Assembly (NCBI GenBank): GCA_943787185.1 | Contig: CALSLL010000002.1 | Location: forward strand, 62,001 to 126,000 | Direction: 5' to 3' | Length of the DNA stretch: 64,000 nucleotides | DNA from: UBA10349 sp003485905 | GTDB taxonomy: Bacteria; Pseudomonadota; Gammaproteobacteria; Arenicellales; Arenicellaceae | In this document: piece by piece, positions 35,220 to 44,196 of the stretch | Layout: each line of letters begins with the position of its first letter | How positions within the stretch are numbered: the first letter of the stretch is position 1 | The notes under the pieces: model-generated | Seen by the model: only the letters and a program-made list of their open reading frames with translations | The model's database searches: none | Told to the model about the DNA's origin: nothing | Position numbers and translations under genes: made by a program

Positions 35220-37025
35220 ATGCGCACACATGTATGCGCCGAAGTAAATGAAAGTCTGGTAGATCAGGTAGTCACAGTATCAGGTTGGGTGGGAAGACGC
35301 AGAGATCATGGCGGAGTGATCTTTATCGATTTACGCGATGCAAGTAGTACATTACAAGTTGTGATTGATCCGGATGCGAAAGATGCATTTAAACTAGCCG
35401 ACTCGGTACGCAACGAGTTCGTTATTGAAGTCACAGCCAAGGTTCGCAATCGTCCAGAAGGCACACAAAATCGCGATTTAGCTACCGGTATGGTTGAGGT
35501 GTACGCGACCAAGCTAGAAATACTTAATCGCTCTGCGCCAATACCATTTCAGTTAGATGAGGATGATGTAAGTGAGCCGGTACGTCTTAAGTATCGGTAT
35601 TTGGATTTACGCCGTGACTCTATGCAAAAAGCTATGCGCTTGCGCCATAAGGTTACTCGTAGTATGCGTCGGTTTCTTGATGATCTGGGCTTTGTGGATA
35701 TCGAAACACCGATACTAACTCGATCGACTCCTGAAGGCGCAAGGGATTATTTGGTGCCTAGCCGGGTACACGACGGTGAGTTTTTTGCGTTGCCTCAATC
35801 ACCTCAATTGTTTAAGCAAATGTTAATGGTGGCCGGATTTGAACGTTATTATCAAATTGCTCGTTGCTTTCGCGATGAAGACCTGCGTGCCGATCGGCAG
35901 CCAGAGTTCACTCAGCTAGATATTGAAATGTCGTTTATGGATGAAGGGCACATCATGGAAATGATGGAAGCAATGATCGTTGGGTTATTTAAAGACGCTT
36001 TGGATATTGATTTGCCTACACCTTTTCCACGAATGCCATACAGTGAGGCTATAGAACGATTCGGTATTGATCGACCTGATTTGCGGAACCCTCTTGAATT
36101 GGTCAGTGTCACCGACTTGATGCAATCTGTTGAATTCAAGGTGTTTTCTGGGCCCGCTAACTCTGAGAGTGGTCGAGTTGCAGTAATGCGAGTCCCAGGT
36201 GGCAGCAGTTTGACTCGCAAGCAAATTGATCAGTACACCGAGTATGTCAGTAATTATGGCGCTAAAGGTTTGGCGTATATCAAGATTAGTGATTTAGCAG
36301 CCGGTAAAGATGGCTTGCAGTCTCCAATTTTAAAGTTTCTTCCTGATGAGGTGGTATCGGCGATTATGGATCGAGTTCAGGCAGAGAATGGTGATCTGGT
36401 GTTCTTCGGCGCCGATGACGCAAAAGTGGTAAATGACTCATTGGCTGCACTGCGGGTTCAGTTGGGGCATGATTTAGACTTGCTACAAGGTGCGTGGGTA
36501 CCAGTATGGGTGGTTGACTTCCCAATGTTTGATTGGGATGGGGCTAGCAAGCGCTGGCAGTCGCTACATCACCCTTTCACCGCGCCCAAGGCGGATCAAG
36601 TGACGAACTTACAGGATAATCCTGGCGAGGTTCTGTCGCGTGCTTATGATGTGGTGCTTAACGGTACCGAAATTGGTGGTGGGTCTATTCGTATTCACAA
36701 GTCTGATATTCAGAAAACCGTATTTAAAGCATTAGGTATAGATGACCAAGAAGCGCAGGAAAAGTTTGGCTTTTTGCTGGAGGCGTTAAAATACGGTGCA
36801 CCTCCACATGGCGGTATAGCGTTTGGTTTGGACCGCATCGTCGCCATGATGCTAGGTGTTGATTCAATCCGCGATGTAATCGCGTTTCCAAAAACACAAC
36901 GGGCTTCATGTTTATTATCCGAAGCCCCAGGCCGAGTTGATAATCAGCAGCTTCGGGACCTACATATCAAATTGAGAAACAAACCGAAATTACCTACAAG
37001 TGATGATGCTACTTCAGCCGCGTGA
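35220..37025 (+). CDS. aspS: Aspartyl-tRNA synthetase
   Basis: This 601-residue class II bacterial-type AspRS comprises an N-terminal OB anticodon-binding domain (VSGWVGRRRDHGGVIFIDLR), motif 2 (FRDEDLRADRQPEFTQLDIE), a GAD insertion (residues ~290-420), and motif 3 (GIAFGLDRIVAMMLG). The ATG has a GGAG ribosome binding site 8 bases upstream. Length is normal. Whether it also charges tRNA-Asn depends on gatCAB elsewhere. yebC, usually close, is 3.7 kb downstream here because three extra genes intervene. Confidence 0.97.
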   Translation: MRTHVCAEVNESLVDQVVTVSGWVGRRRDHGGVIFIDLRDASSTLQVVIDPDAKDAFKLADSVRNEFVIEVTAKVRNRPEGTQNRDLATGMVEVYATKLEILNRSAPIPFQLDEDDVSEPVRLKYRYLDLRRDSMQKAMRLRHKVTRSMRRFLDDLGFVDIETPILTRSTPEGARDYLVPSRVHDGEFFALPQSPQLFKQMLMVAGFERYYQIARCFRDEDLRADRQPEFTQLDIEMSFMDEGHIMEMMEAMIVGLFKDALDIDLPTPFPRMPYSEAIERFGIDRPDLRNPLELVSVTDLMQSVEFKVFSGPANSESGRVAVMRVPGGSSLTRKQIDQYTEYVSNYGAKGLAYIKISDLAAGKDGLQSPILKFLPDEVVSAIMDRVQAENGDLVFFGADDAKVVNDSLAALRVQLGHDLDLLQGAWVPVWVVDFPMFDWDGASKRWQSLHHPFTAPKADQVTNLQDNPGEVLSRAYDVVLNGTEIGGGSIRIHKSDIQKTVFKALGIDDQEAQEKFGFLLEALKYGAPPHGGIAFGLDRIVAMMLGVDSIRDVIAFPKTQRASCLLSEAPGRVDNQQLRDLHIKLRNKPKLPTSDDATSAA

Positions 37026-37075
37026 GGATTGATATGGTGTTAATCTTTCATAAAAAAATGTCAGAAAGTATGTAA

Positions 37076-37966
37076 GTGTCTCCACCGGAACAAAACATGA
37101 AAGGTCCAAAGGCAGCGGTGATTGAGCACGCTGAAAGTCTCGGTGAAGGTATGCAGCTAGCGATGCGCGCTACCCTCGCGGCAGGCCAAGTTATCGCCGA
37201 AGGTTATGGTCAGGTGCATCGAGTTGAATCGAAAGGCGTAGGTGATCTAGTCTCTATTGTTGATCAGAAAGCAGATGTGGCTGCGACTGACGCACTGGCT
37301 GATGACCCCGAGCACTTGCCAATTCTTTCTGAAGAGATGAGCCCCGATACCGATTCTGTCGATGCTGATATGTGGATAATTGACCCGCTTGATGCCACCA
37401 GTGCGTTTTTGCTCAATGCGGGCAAACATTATAGTTCGGTGTTAGTCGCACGCCGACGAGGTCAACAAACAGATTTAGGGATTTGTTACTACCCACTGAC
37501 TGGCGAGTGTTATTACGCGGTTCGCGGGCAGGGTGCTTTTAAGGATGGAAAACGAATTCAAGTGGATAGTTCCAAGTTTGTTGGAATTCGAGATGCTTGG
37601 ATAGACATGAATCAATACGGCGATTCACGATTAGAAACCCCCTTTTTTGCAACGCTACGCTATCGCCTTAGAACCGAAGATGGTGCTTGTTTGGTGACTT
37701 CGTATTTGCCGAATTCTGGTCAAGCTTGCCGAATGGCCGAGCATAGAAATGCTCCCCATCTTACGATTCACGATAATAATCCGACTAAAGTTAAACAGGA
37801 CGTATGGGATATAGCTGCACCACAGATAATTATGCAGGAGGCAGGCGGTGTGTTCTTGAGTCACGATGGGGGACCCGTTAATCCGTTTGTGGCCGAACCA
37901 TTTTTAGCATCTGCTTCTCCTGCCTTGGCAGAGCAAGTTTTGAATCTAGCCCAAAAAGAAGTTTAA
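37076..37966 (+). CDS. Inositol monophosphatase-family phosphatase (CysQ-like)
   Basis: This roughly 290-residue Mg-dependent phosphatase keeps the metal ligands EE in LSEEMSP, DPLD in WIIDPLDATSAF (residues ~101-112) and WDIAAP near the C-terminus. The usual DPxDGT is DPLDAT, so Gly is Ala. Substrates in this family include inositol phosphate, PAP and fructose-1,6-bisphosphate; I cannot choose among them. The start is uncertain: GTG 37076 is preceded directly by an in-frame TAA, and ATG 37097 is the first Met. No good ribosome binding site marks either. It converges with the GT2 gene, with 23 bases between stops. Confidence 0.82.
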   Translation: MSPPEQNMKGPKAAVIEHAESLGEGMQLAMRATLAAGQVIAEGYGQVHRVESKGVGDLVSIVDQKADVAATDALADDPEHLPILSEEMSPDTDSVDADMWIIDPLDATSAFLLNAGKHYSSVLVARRRGQQTDLGICYYPLTGECYYAVRGQGAFKDGKRIQVDSSKFVGIRDAWIDMNQYGDSRLETPFFATLRYRLRTEDGACLVTSYLPNSGQACRMAEHRNAPHLTIHDNNPTKVKQDVWDIAAPQIIMQEAGGVFLSHDGGPVNPFVAEPFLASASPALAEQVLNLAQKEV

Positions 37967-37989
37967 CTGTTTTTACTACCCAGTCTGTT

Positions 37990-38739
37990 TTAGTGATCTT
38001 GGCTTAAGCTATGATTGGCTCCCGAGATGTAACCTTTAGTTTCGGGCGTAACGAATAAGTTAAATTTTATGATGTACCAAATCGCGGCTACTCCATCCCG
38101 CCAGGTGATCTTTTTCCCTTCTTCAAAGGTTCGGCCGTAGTATGAAATTGGGGTTTCGTATATTCGGGCGTTGGTTTTGCTAATTTTTGCCGTCACTTCT
38201 ATTTCAAATCCAAAGCCTTCGCTAACAATTGGCATGTCCTTGATTAATGGTGTACGGAACGCTTTGTAGCAGGTTTCTACATCCGTCATGTTCTTGTTGG
38301 TAAATAGATTGCTTAAAAAGGTAATCGTGCAATTTCCAAGGTAGTGATAAAAATACAAAACTCGTTGTGCTTTCCTTACTAGAAAGCGAGAGCCGTATAC
38401 TACATCAGCTCGCCCGTTCCATAATGGCGTACAAACATAGACTAGTTCTTGGGGGTCGTATTCCAAGTCGGCATCTTGTATTACAATAAATTCCAGCGTG
38501 ACCGCTTGGAATCCAGATATTAACGCGGCTGTTTTTCCGGCATTTTTGTCGTGCTTAATCAGCTTAACTTTTTTTGAAGGATGCGCCTGAGTGAGCGTTA
38601 CTGATTGATCGCTTGATCCATCGTCTACTACAATGATCTCGCCGACAAAGTCCAATATATCGAGCTGGTCGAGTACGGTTTCAATGGTGGCCTGTTCGTT
38701 ATACATAGGCACCACAACAGATATTTTTGATTGCTTCAT
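37990..38739 (-). CDS. GT2 glycosyltransferase, polyprenyl-phosphate sugar synthase-like
   Basis: This 249-residue GT-A fold enzyme has VVVPMYNEQATIETVL, VVDDGSSD and the metal-binding DADLEYDPQE, the DPM1/polyprenyl-phosphate mannosyltransferase pattern. The C-terminus lacks the two membrane helices of ArnC. YGRTFEEGKKITWRDG is a typical acceptor-end motif. I infer that it makes a polyprenyl-phosphate sugar, plausibly used by the divergent membrane protein next door. The start is ATG (38737-38739), back-to-back with the + strand gene. Confidence 0.87.
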   Translation of the reverse strand: MKQSKISVVVPMYNEQATIETVLDQLDILDFVGEIIVVDDGSSDQSVTLTQAHPSKKVKLIKHDKNAGKTAALISGFQAVTLEFIVIQDADLEYDPQELVYVCTPLWNGRADVVYGSRFLVRKAQRVLYFYHYLGNCTITFLSNLFTNKNMTDVETCYKAFRTPLIKDMPIVSEGFGFEIEVTAKISKTNARIYETPISYYGRTFEEGKKITWRDGVAAIWYIIKFNLFVTPETKGYISGANHSLSQDH

Positions 38740-40539
38740 GTGCTTTTGATTAATTCCTATAAAAAAATATTGGTCTATTGCTTGGGGTTTTTAACCTTGA
38801 TCAGCGCAATATTATCTTTGCAGGCATTGTACAGCTCCAGACAACACAATACACACACCCTGGGAGCAACCGCGATTCAATTTTTGCCCCAGTTATTGCC
38901 CGGTGAGCGCCTCCAATATGTATTGCCAGCTTCGGTGCGTCGCATAGAAGAATTGGTTTTGTTTGTGGATAGTAATTCATATCAAGCCTCGTTAGATACA
39001 CCTCTAATTGTCAGCGTCGGGGTGAGGGCGGCTAATTCCTTGTCCCGAGAGGTTCGGCTTGGTGAGTGGGATCTGGCTTATCACGAGTTTACCGCTGCAG
39101 CGCCAGAACCAACGGCGCTTGTTTTTTCTCGCTTGAATTATCGCGTATCCCACGAAGAGCCGATCGTTCTGGATATTCGTGTTCCAGACTATGCAGAGAA
39201 CGGCCTGTTATTTCTGGGCAGCACCGCTTTTGACGCCCAACGCGTGGCGGGTTTTACCGACGAGTCAATTACTCTAAAGCCTGTGCTAGCGGGGCTACAA
39301 TTGGGGGTTCAAACGCGCTACACAAAATCGAGTCGATTTAATGATATCGCTGTTGTGGCTGCTGTCTTATTTTTACTGGCCACTTGGGTGGCATGCAGTA
39401 CTGGAGCGTTTGAGAGGCCGTCGACAGTAATTCCCAAGCGTAATTTCTGGCCTGTGTTCCTAGCGCTTATCGCTTTTCTAATACCATTGGCGGAGCTTGC
39501 ATGGCAAATGCGTCTTGATGGATATTGGAACTACTTTTGGCCGGATAATTATGTCGGGATCGCATATCAGATAGATAGATGGTGGGGCGGCGAAACTTCG
39601 TGGACTCAGTTTACGAATTGGCTGGCCGCTGACAGAAATGGCCAGGCATGGGTGTATCCACTCTATGTGGCAGCAATTTACCAGCTTGGGGTAGCTTGGT
39701 TGGATGCGTTCACCTCAGCTAATCTTTTGCTGACTTTTGTCATGCTGTTCTGTTGGTGGCGTTTACTGCGCATTTATGTTGTGGATGTGTTTCTGGTACT
39801 TACTACTTTTTTATTGATTGCTTGTCATCATCTACATCTTCAATCCATGCTAACGCCAATCACGGATATTGCTGGCGCTGCAGTGATCGCAATATTTTAT
39901 CTTGTGCTTCATTATTTGATTTGTGAACGGAAAACCAGTTATGGGCAAAAATTTTTAGCCGTCAGTTCTGTCGCAATTTGTATCGCGGTAGGCATACAAA
40001 CCCGTATTGCATTGTTGCCTCTGGTACTCGTGCCGGCTGGTTTAGCAATTTTATTGATGTGCCGTGAACGAAAAATTGGTGAGCAGCACATGATGTTGTT
40101 ATCTACCTCGGTCTTGGCTTCATTAATTGTGGCTGCTTGTTATTATGTGCTTAACTTAACAAGTACAGTATTTGCGGCGGCTACTACTGCCACCGATGTT
40201 TCGTTTTCGGGCCTGTTTAGTTATATGGAGTTTGGTTTGTTTTCTGTGACAAATTTAGGGGTACCGCTTTTGATAAGTATGATTTATTGGAGACGGGTTA
40301 TGGCTAGCCCAATAGTGTTAGCCGTCGGGGTATTTTCGTGCGCATATTTAGCGATGCTATTATTGGCGCAGATTGTTACCTGGGAGCGATATTGGGTGCC
40401 ATTAATCGGTCCGGCTGTCTTTGCTATGGCGGTTTGTTTAAGCAGGAGACCAAATCAACAACAAATTCCTGGATTATCGTTAATCCCACTTGTGCTTTTA
40501 GTGGGTGAGCTTTGGTACTTTCAATATAGCGGATACTAA
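38740..40539 (+). CDS. Polytopic membrane protein, GT-C glycosyltransferase-like
   Basis: This roughly 600-residue membrane protein has a first helix near the N-terminus (CLGFLTLISAILSLQAL), a soluble beta-rich stretch of about 170 residues, then about nine hydrophobic helices. RLDGYWNYFWPDNYVGIAYQ and WLAADRNGQAWVYPLYVAA after the second helix look like the periplasmic loop of polyprenyl-sugar-dependent transferases, but I see no decisive catalytic motif. The divergent DPM1-like GT2 supports the idea. The start is unclear: GTG 38740 and TTG 38731 are in frame and no ribosome binding site is visible. No close family is recognised. Confidence 0.65.
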   Translation: MLLINSYKKILVYCLGFLTLISAILSLQALYSSRQHNTHTLGATAIQFLPQLLPGERLQYVLPASVRRIEELVLFVDSNSYQASLDTPLIVSVGVRAANSLSREVRLGEWDLAYHEFTAAAPEPTALVFSRLNYRVSHEEPIVLDIRVPDYAENGLLFLGSTAFDAQRVAGFTDESITLKPVLAGLQLGVQTRYTKSSRFNDIAVVAAVLFLLATWVACSTGAFERPSTVIPKRNFWPVFLALIAFLIPLAELAWQMRLDGYWNYFWPDNYVGIAYQIDRWWGGETSWTQFTNWLAADRNGQAWVYPLYVAAIYQLGVAWLDAFTSANLLLTFVMLFCWWRLLRIYVVDVFLVLTTFLLIACHHLHLQSMLTPITDIAGAAVIAIFYLVLHYLICERKTSYGQKFLAVSSVAICIAVGIQTRIALLPLVLVPAGLAILLMCRERKIGEQHMMLLSTSVLASLIVAACYYVLNLTSTVFAAATTATDVSFSGLFSYMEFGLFSVTNLGVPLLISMIYWRRVMASPIVLAVGVFSCAYLAMLLLAQIVTWERYWVPLIGPAVFAMAVCLSRRPNQQQIPGLSLIPLVLLVGELWYFQYSGY

Positions 40540-40702
40540 TTAATTGTCGAAGATAGCTCTGGCCTAGCGGTTCGAAAGTGCAAGCATGCAATTGTGGGTT
40601 CAAGTGAATAATTTTCTAATGATTCTGCTCATTTCTTGGGTGCTTTGCCTGCGAGTGCTAGAATTAGAAGTTATCGATTCGCATAACCTTTGATACTAAT
40701 TT

Positions 40703-41452
40703 ATGGCAGGCCATAGTAAGTGGGCGAACATCAAGTTTCGCAAAGCCGCGCAGGATGCCAAGCGCGGTAAATTATTTACCAAACATATCCGAGAGATTAC
40801 TGTCGCGGCGCGTGAAGGCGGTGCCGATACAGCTAATAACCCTAGATTGCGTACAGCGATTGATAAGGCGTTGGGCGTGAATATGACACGCGATACGGTA
40901 GAAAAAGCTATTAAGCGCGGTACGGGCGATCTCGAGGGTGTAAGTTATGAGGAGGTTCGGTATGAAGGCTATGCCCCTTCAGGGATTGCGGTTTTAGTTG
41001 AATGTACGACTGACAACCGGGTTCGTACCGTCAGTGAGGTTCGTCATGCTTTTAGTAAATACGGGGGAAATATGGGGGTTGCCGGGTCGGTATCTTTCCT
41101 ATTTGAGCGCTTTGGGATGGTGTTGTTGCCCGAAGGAACAGACGAAGAGCAGGTAATGGATATTGTTCTTGAGGCAGGTGCCGAAGATATCGAAACGCAT
41201 GACGATGGATCCGTTGAAGTTACCACTCCACCAGAGGCGTTTCACGCAGTGGTCAGCGCATTGTCAGATGCTGGGTACACTCCAGAAACGTCAGAGATTG
41301 TACAGCGCGCGGCCAGTGAAACAACATTGAGTATTGAGGACGCTGAGAAGGTACTAAAGCTTGTTGATGCTATCGAAGAGTTGGACGATGTCCATGATGT
41401 TTTCACCAATGCCGACTTTCCGGATGCTGTACTTGAAGGAGCCGTGGGATAA
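40703..41452 (+). CDS. yebC: YebC/PmpR-family translation or transcription factor
   Basis: This 249-residue protein begins MAGHSKWANIKFRKAAQDAK, the near-invariant YebC N-terminus. NPRLRTAIDKALGVNMTRDT, TGDLEGVSYEEVRYEGYAPS and FAFERFG-like segments follow. The family was described as a transcription regulator and more recently as a ribosome-associated factor relieving proline stalling; which applies here is unknown. It precedes ruvC as in most gammaproteobacteria, with a stem-loop in the gap. Confidence 0.96.
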   Translation: MAGHSKWANIKFRKAAQDAKRGKLFTKHIREITVAAREGGADTANNPRLRTAIDKALGVNMTRDTVEKAIKRGTGDLEGVSYEEVRYEGYAPSGIAVLVECTTDNRVRTVSEVRHAFSKYGGNMGVAGSVSFLFERFGMVLLPEGTDEEQVMDIVLEAGAEDIETHDDGSVEVTTPPEAFHAVVSALSDAGYTPETSEIVQRAASETTLSIEDAEKVLKLVDAIEELDDVHDVFTNADFPDAVLEGAVG

Positions 41453-41484
41453 CAATTTACGTGGGTGCCTACGAGTCGCTAGAT

Positions 41485-41517
41485 GTTGTTAAAACGATTA
41501 TTAATCGTTCTAACAAC
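41485..41517 (+). promoter_or_regulatory. Stem-loop between yebC and ruvC
   Basis: GTTGTT and AACGATT pair with AATCGTT and AACAAC around an ATT loop, with a 2x2 internal mismatch, giving 13 base pairs over 33 bases. No T tract follows, so it is not a standard terminator. It ends 6 bases before the GAGGCGG ribosome binding site of ruvC and may attenuate, stabilise or regulate the ruvCAB message. Confidence 0.5.
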
Positions 41518-41535
41518 TCTGGCTGAGGCGGTCTT

Positions 41536-42078
41536 TTGCAGAGCTCTGTAACAAATGTATCGCCGGGATCATCACCGATAGTTCCTCGTGTCTTGGGTCT
41601 TGACCCCGGTTCTCAGATTACCGGGGTTGGGATTGTTGAGCAGCAAGGTACCAAGTTGGTGTGGATTGCTCATGAAGCCATTCGGTTGCCGAAAGGCGAG
41701 TTGGGGGAGCGTTTGCGAGTACTTTATGAGCGCTTGTTAGAAATTATTTTACAATACCGTCCAACCGTAATGGCCATAGAAAAAGTGTTTATCGCGAAGA
41801 ATCCACACTCGGCATTGGTGCTCGGGCATGCGCGTGGCGTTGCCATGTTAGCGGCCGTGAATAATGGTTTGGATGTGCAGGAGTTGGCTGCAACCGAGAT
41901 CAAGAAATCTATTGTAGGTCGAGGCAGAGCTGAAAAAAAGCAGGTGCAACATATGGTGCGTGTATTGCTGTCACTTAGGGAAAGCCCTCAAGAGGATGCA
42001 TCGGATGCGTTGGCGGCGGCGATTTGCCAGTTGCACATGATGCAAATGCAGCGTGCTATTCGGGGTGCATTAAAATGA
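41536..42078 (+). CDS. ruvC: Holliday junction resolvase RuvC
   Basis: This 180-residue endonuclease cleaves Holliday junctions in recombination repair. Catalytic acids lie in VLGLDPGSQITGVG, IEKVFIAKNPHSAL and EDASDALAAAI. The start is TTG 41536, the only suitable start, supported by GAGGCGG 10 bases upstream. The N-terminus carries a ~17-residue Ser/Pro-rich extension over E. coli RuvC. The stop overlaps the ruvA start as ATGA. Confidence 0.95.
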   Translation: MQSSVTNVSPGSSPIVPRVLGLDPGSQITGVGIVEQQGTKLVWIAHEAIRLPKGELGERLRVLYERLLEIILQYRPTVMAIEKVFIAKNPHSALVLGHARGVAMLAAVNNGLDVQELAATEIKKSIVGRGRAEKKQVQHMVRVLLSLRESPQEDASDALAAAICQLHMMQMQRAIRGALK

Positions 42079-42683
42079 TTGCCTGGTTAAGCGGGAAGCT
42101 CTTGAATAAACGCCCACCATCAATCGTGTTGGATGTGAATGGTGTCGGCTATGAGCTCGACGCACCACTAAATGTTTTCTACGAATTACCTGATCTAGGT
42201 GCGGAAGTCAGTCTTTTTGTGCATATGGTAGTGCGTGAGGACGCGCAAAATTTGTACGGTTTTATGAACGTAAAGCAACGCGATTTATTCCGAAGCTTAA
42301 TAAAGGTAAGTGGTATTGGCCCAAAAGTTGGTTTGGCCATTCTGTCATCACTCACTGCGGACGATTTATTAGCTTGTGTCGCCCATGAAGATGTTGCAAC
42401 TCTGGTGGCTGTGCCGGGTATAGGAAAAAAGACAGCGCAACGTCTATTGGTAGAGCTTAAAGATAAATTGGCGAAGGAATTCGGTTCTATAGCGCCTGAC
42501 ACAGCTTCTGATGGAACAGTGGGGGCCGTTTCCGAAGAGCGTGATGCAATTGCGGCGTTAATCGCCTTGGGCTATAAACCAGCAGATGCCAGTGCAGCAG
42601 TGCGAGGTGTCGCTGAGATGGGCATGACGAGTGAAGTGATGATTCGCGCTGCACTTAAAAATATAGGGAAAGGTAGAGCGTGA
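42075..42683 (+). CDS. ruvA: Holliday junction branch migration protein RuvA
   Basis: This 202-residue protein binds four-way junctions and loads RuvB. The OB domain starts MIAWLSGKLLNKRPPSIVLD. Helix-hairpin-helix motifs are VSGIGPKVGLAIL and VPGIGKKTAQRLL. The C-terminal RuvB-contact domain (AIAALIALGYKPADASAAVR) is intact. I use ATG 42075 rather than a frame-open upstream start, because it overlaps the ruvC stop by 4 bases and gives the normal length. The ruvB GTG overlaps the stop. Confidence 0.97.
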   Translation: MIAWLSGKLLNKRPPSIVLDVNGVGYELDAPLNVFYELPDLGAEVSLFVHMVVREDAQNLYGFMNVKQRDLFRSLIKVSGIGPKVGLAILSSLTADDLLACVAHEDVATLVAVPGIGKKTAQRLLVELKDKLAKEFGSIAPDTASDGTVGAVSEERDAIAALIALGYKPADASAAVRGVAEMGMTSEVMIRAALKNIGKGRA

Positions 42684-43720
42684 CCGAGACACCATTAGAC
42701 CCAGAGCCGTTGGGCTTTGAAGACGAGGTCGCCGATCGAAGTTTGCGTCCTGAGCGTTTGGTTGATTTTGTAGGTCAACCAAAGCTAAAAGAACAGTTGG
42801 CCATCTATATACAAGCGGCTCGCGAGCGTAACGAGGCACTTGATCATGTTCTTCTATTTGGTCCCCCGGGATTGGGTAAGACCACGCTTTCGAACATAGT
42901 TGCGCGTGAGTTGGACGTGACTATTAGGCAGACCTCGGGGCCAGTAATTGAAAAAGCTGGTGATTTGGCTGCGATATTGACTAACCTTGAACCTCACGAC
43001 GTATTGTTTATTGATGAGATTCATCGACTGAGCCCGGTTGTGGAAGAAATTCTTTATCCGGCGATGGAGGATTTTGAGTTAGATATTGTTATTGGCGAAG
43101 GGCCTGCTGCTAGAACAGTGAAGCTCTCGTTGCCGCCGTTTACTTTAGTTGGGGCTACTACCCGGGCGGGTTTGTTGACGTCACCGTTGCGTGATCGCTT
43201 TGGAATTGTGCAGCGCTTGGAGTATTACAACATAACCGATTTGTGCTCTATCGTTGAGCGATCAGCGGGAATATTGGGAATCACTGCTGAACCAGGCGGT
43301 ATCGAAGTTATCGCAAACCGCTCGAGAGGTACGCCAAGAATCGCAAATCGTTTGTTACGACGAGCTCGCGATTTCGCACAGGTAAAGACCGATGGGGTTT
43401 TAACTTCAAAAGTAGCTGAACAGGCGCTCGATATGCTTGAGGTGGATCATTTAGGGCTCGATGTTATGGATAGAGGTGTGTTGCAAGCTATTATGCATAA
43501 GTTTGATGGTGGTCCTGTTGGGATCGATAGTTTGGCTGCGGCAATTGGAGAGGAACGAGGTACTATAGAGGATGTTATCGAGCCATTTTTAATTCAAAAC
43601 GGGTTTATGATGCGCACTCCGAGGGGTAGAACGGTTACTCGTCGCGCCTGGCAACATTTTGGACTGGTCGCACCTGACCTGCCTGCTGAGCAAGCAGGTA
43701 TGTTCGAGAAGGATAGCTAA
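42680..43720 (+). CDS. ruvB: Holliday junction branch migration ATPase RuvB
   Basis: This 346-residue AAA+ motor drives branch migration. Walker A is GPPGLGKTTLS, Walker B FIDEIHRLSPVVEE, sensor GATTRAGLL and arginine-finger region LTSPLRDRFGI. The C-terminal winged helix ends with TPRGRTVTRRAWQHFGL. The start is GTG 42680 in a GTGA overlap with ruvA. The ybgC ATG overlaps the stop by 1 base. The ruvCAB-ybgC-tol order is the canonical gammaproteobacterial one. Confidence 0.98.
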   Translation: MTETPLDPEPLGFEDEVADRSLRPERLVDFVGQPKLKEQLAIYIQAARERNEALDHVLLFGPPGLGKTTLSNIVARELDVTIRQTSGPVIEKAGDLAAILTNLEPHDVLFIDEIHRLSPVVEEILYPAMEDFELDIVIGEGPAARTVKLSLPPFTLVGATTRAGLLTSPLRDRFGIVQRLEYYNITDLCSIVERSAGILGITAEPGGIEVIANRSRGTPRIANRLLRRARDFAQVKTDGVLTSKVAEQALDMLEVDHLGLDVMDRGVLQAIMHKFDGGPVGIDSLAAAIGEERGTIEDVIEPFLIQNGFMMRTPRGRTVTRRAWQHFGLVAPDLPAEQAGMFEKDS

Positions 43721-44130
43721 TGCATGAGTTTACGCTTAGAGTATTTTATGAAGATACCGATGCGACCGGGGTGGTTTATCACGCAAATTATGTGAAATAT
43801 ATGGAGCGCTGCCGCAGTGATTGGCTAGAGAAGATAGGCTGGAATGTCCTGCGCGTTAATGAACAATTCGCAATAGCGTTTGCAGTGAGTAATTTATCGG
43901 TGCAATATCTGCAGCCAGCAAGGCTTAACGATGTTTTAAGTGTTAAAGCTGAGCTAACCCGGCTGGGTGCGGCGAGTTTGTCCTTTGCTCAGGAGGTTTG
44001 GCGAGAAAGCAACCTGGTGTGTCGTGGCGAATTAAAAGTCGCGTGTTTGGACGAACAATCGTTTAAACCCGTACAGATCCCTCGACCTTTGTACGATGCA
44101 ATTGCAGCCTCAGCTGTGATGCCAAAGTGA
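43720..44130 (+). CDS. ybgC: Tol-Pal associated acyl-CoA thioesterase YbgC
   Basis: This 136-residue hotdog-fold thioesterase has the active-site segment FYEDTDATGVVYHANYVKYMERCR. It acts on acyl-CoA or acyl-ACP and is linked to phospholipid metabolism and the Tol system. The start overlaps the ruvB stop (TAATG). tolQ follows after 66 bases. Length is normal. Confidence 0.95.
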   Translation: MHEFTLRVFYEDTDATGVVYHANYVKYMERCRSDWLEKIGWNVLRVNEQFAIAFAVSNLSVQYLQPARLNDVLSVKAELTRLGAASLSFAQEVWRESNLVCRGELKVACLDEQSFKPVQIPRPLYDAIAASAVMPK

Positions 44131-44196
44131 GTTTTTGTTAGCTCACCAATAATTGTTTAAGAACATCTGACTTATAAATAAATTGGGCAATAATTA

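Noticed and set aside
40555..40612. tRNA-like GGTTCGA segment downstream of the membrane protein
   Set aside because: No acceptor, D or anticodon stems can be built around it, so it is not a tRNA.
42024..42074. N-terminal extension of ruvA inside ruvC
   Set aside because: ATG 42075 gives the family-standard N-terminus and a 4-base overlap with ruvC.
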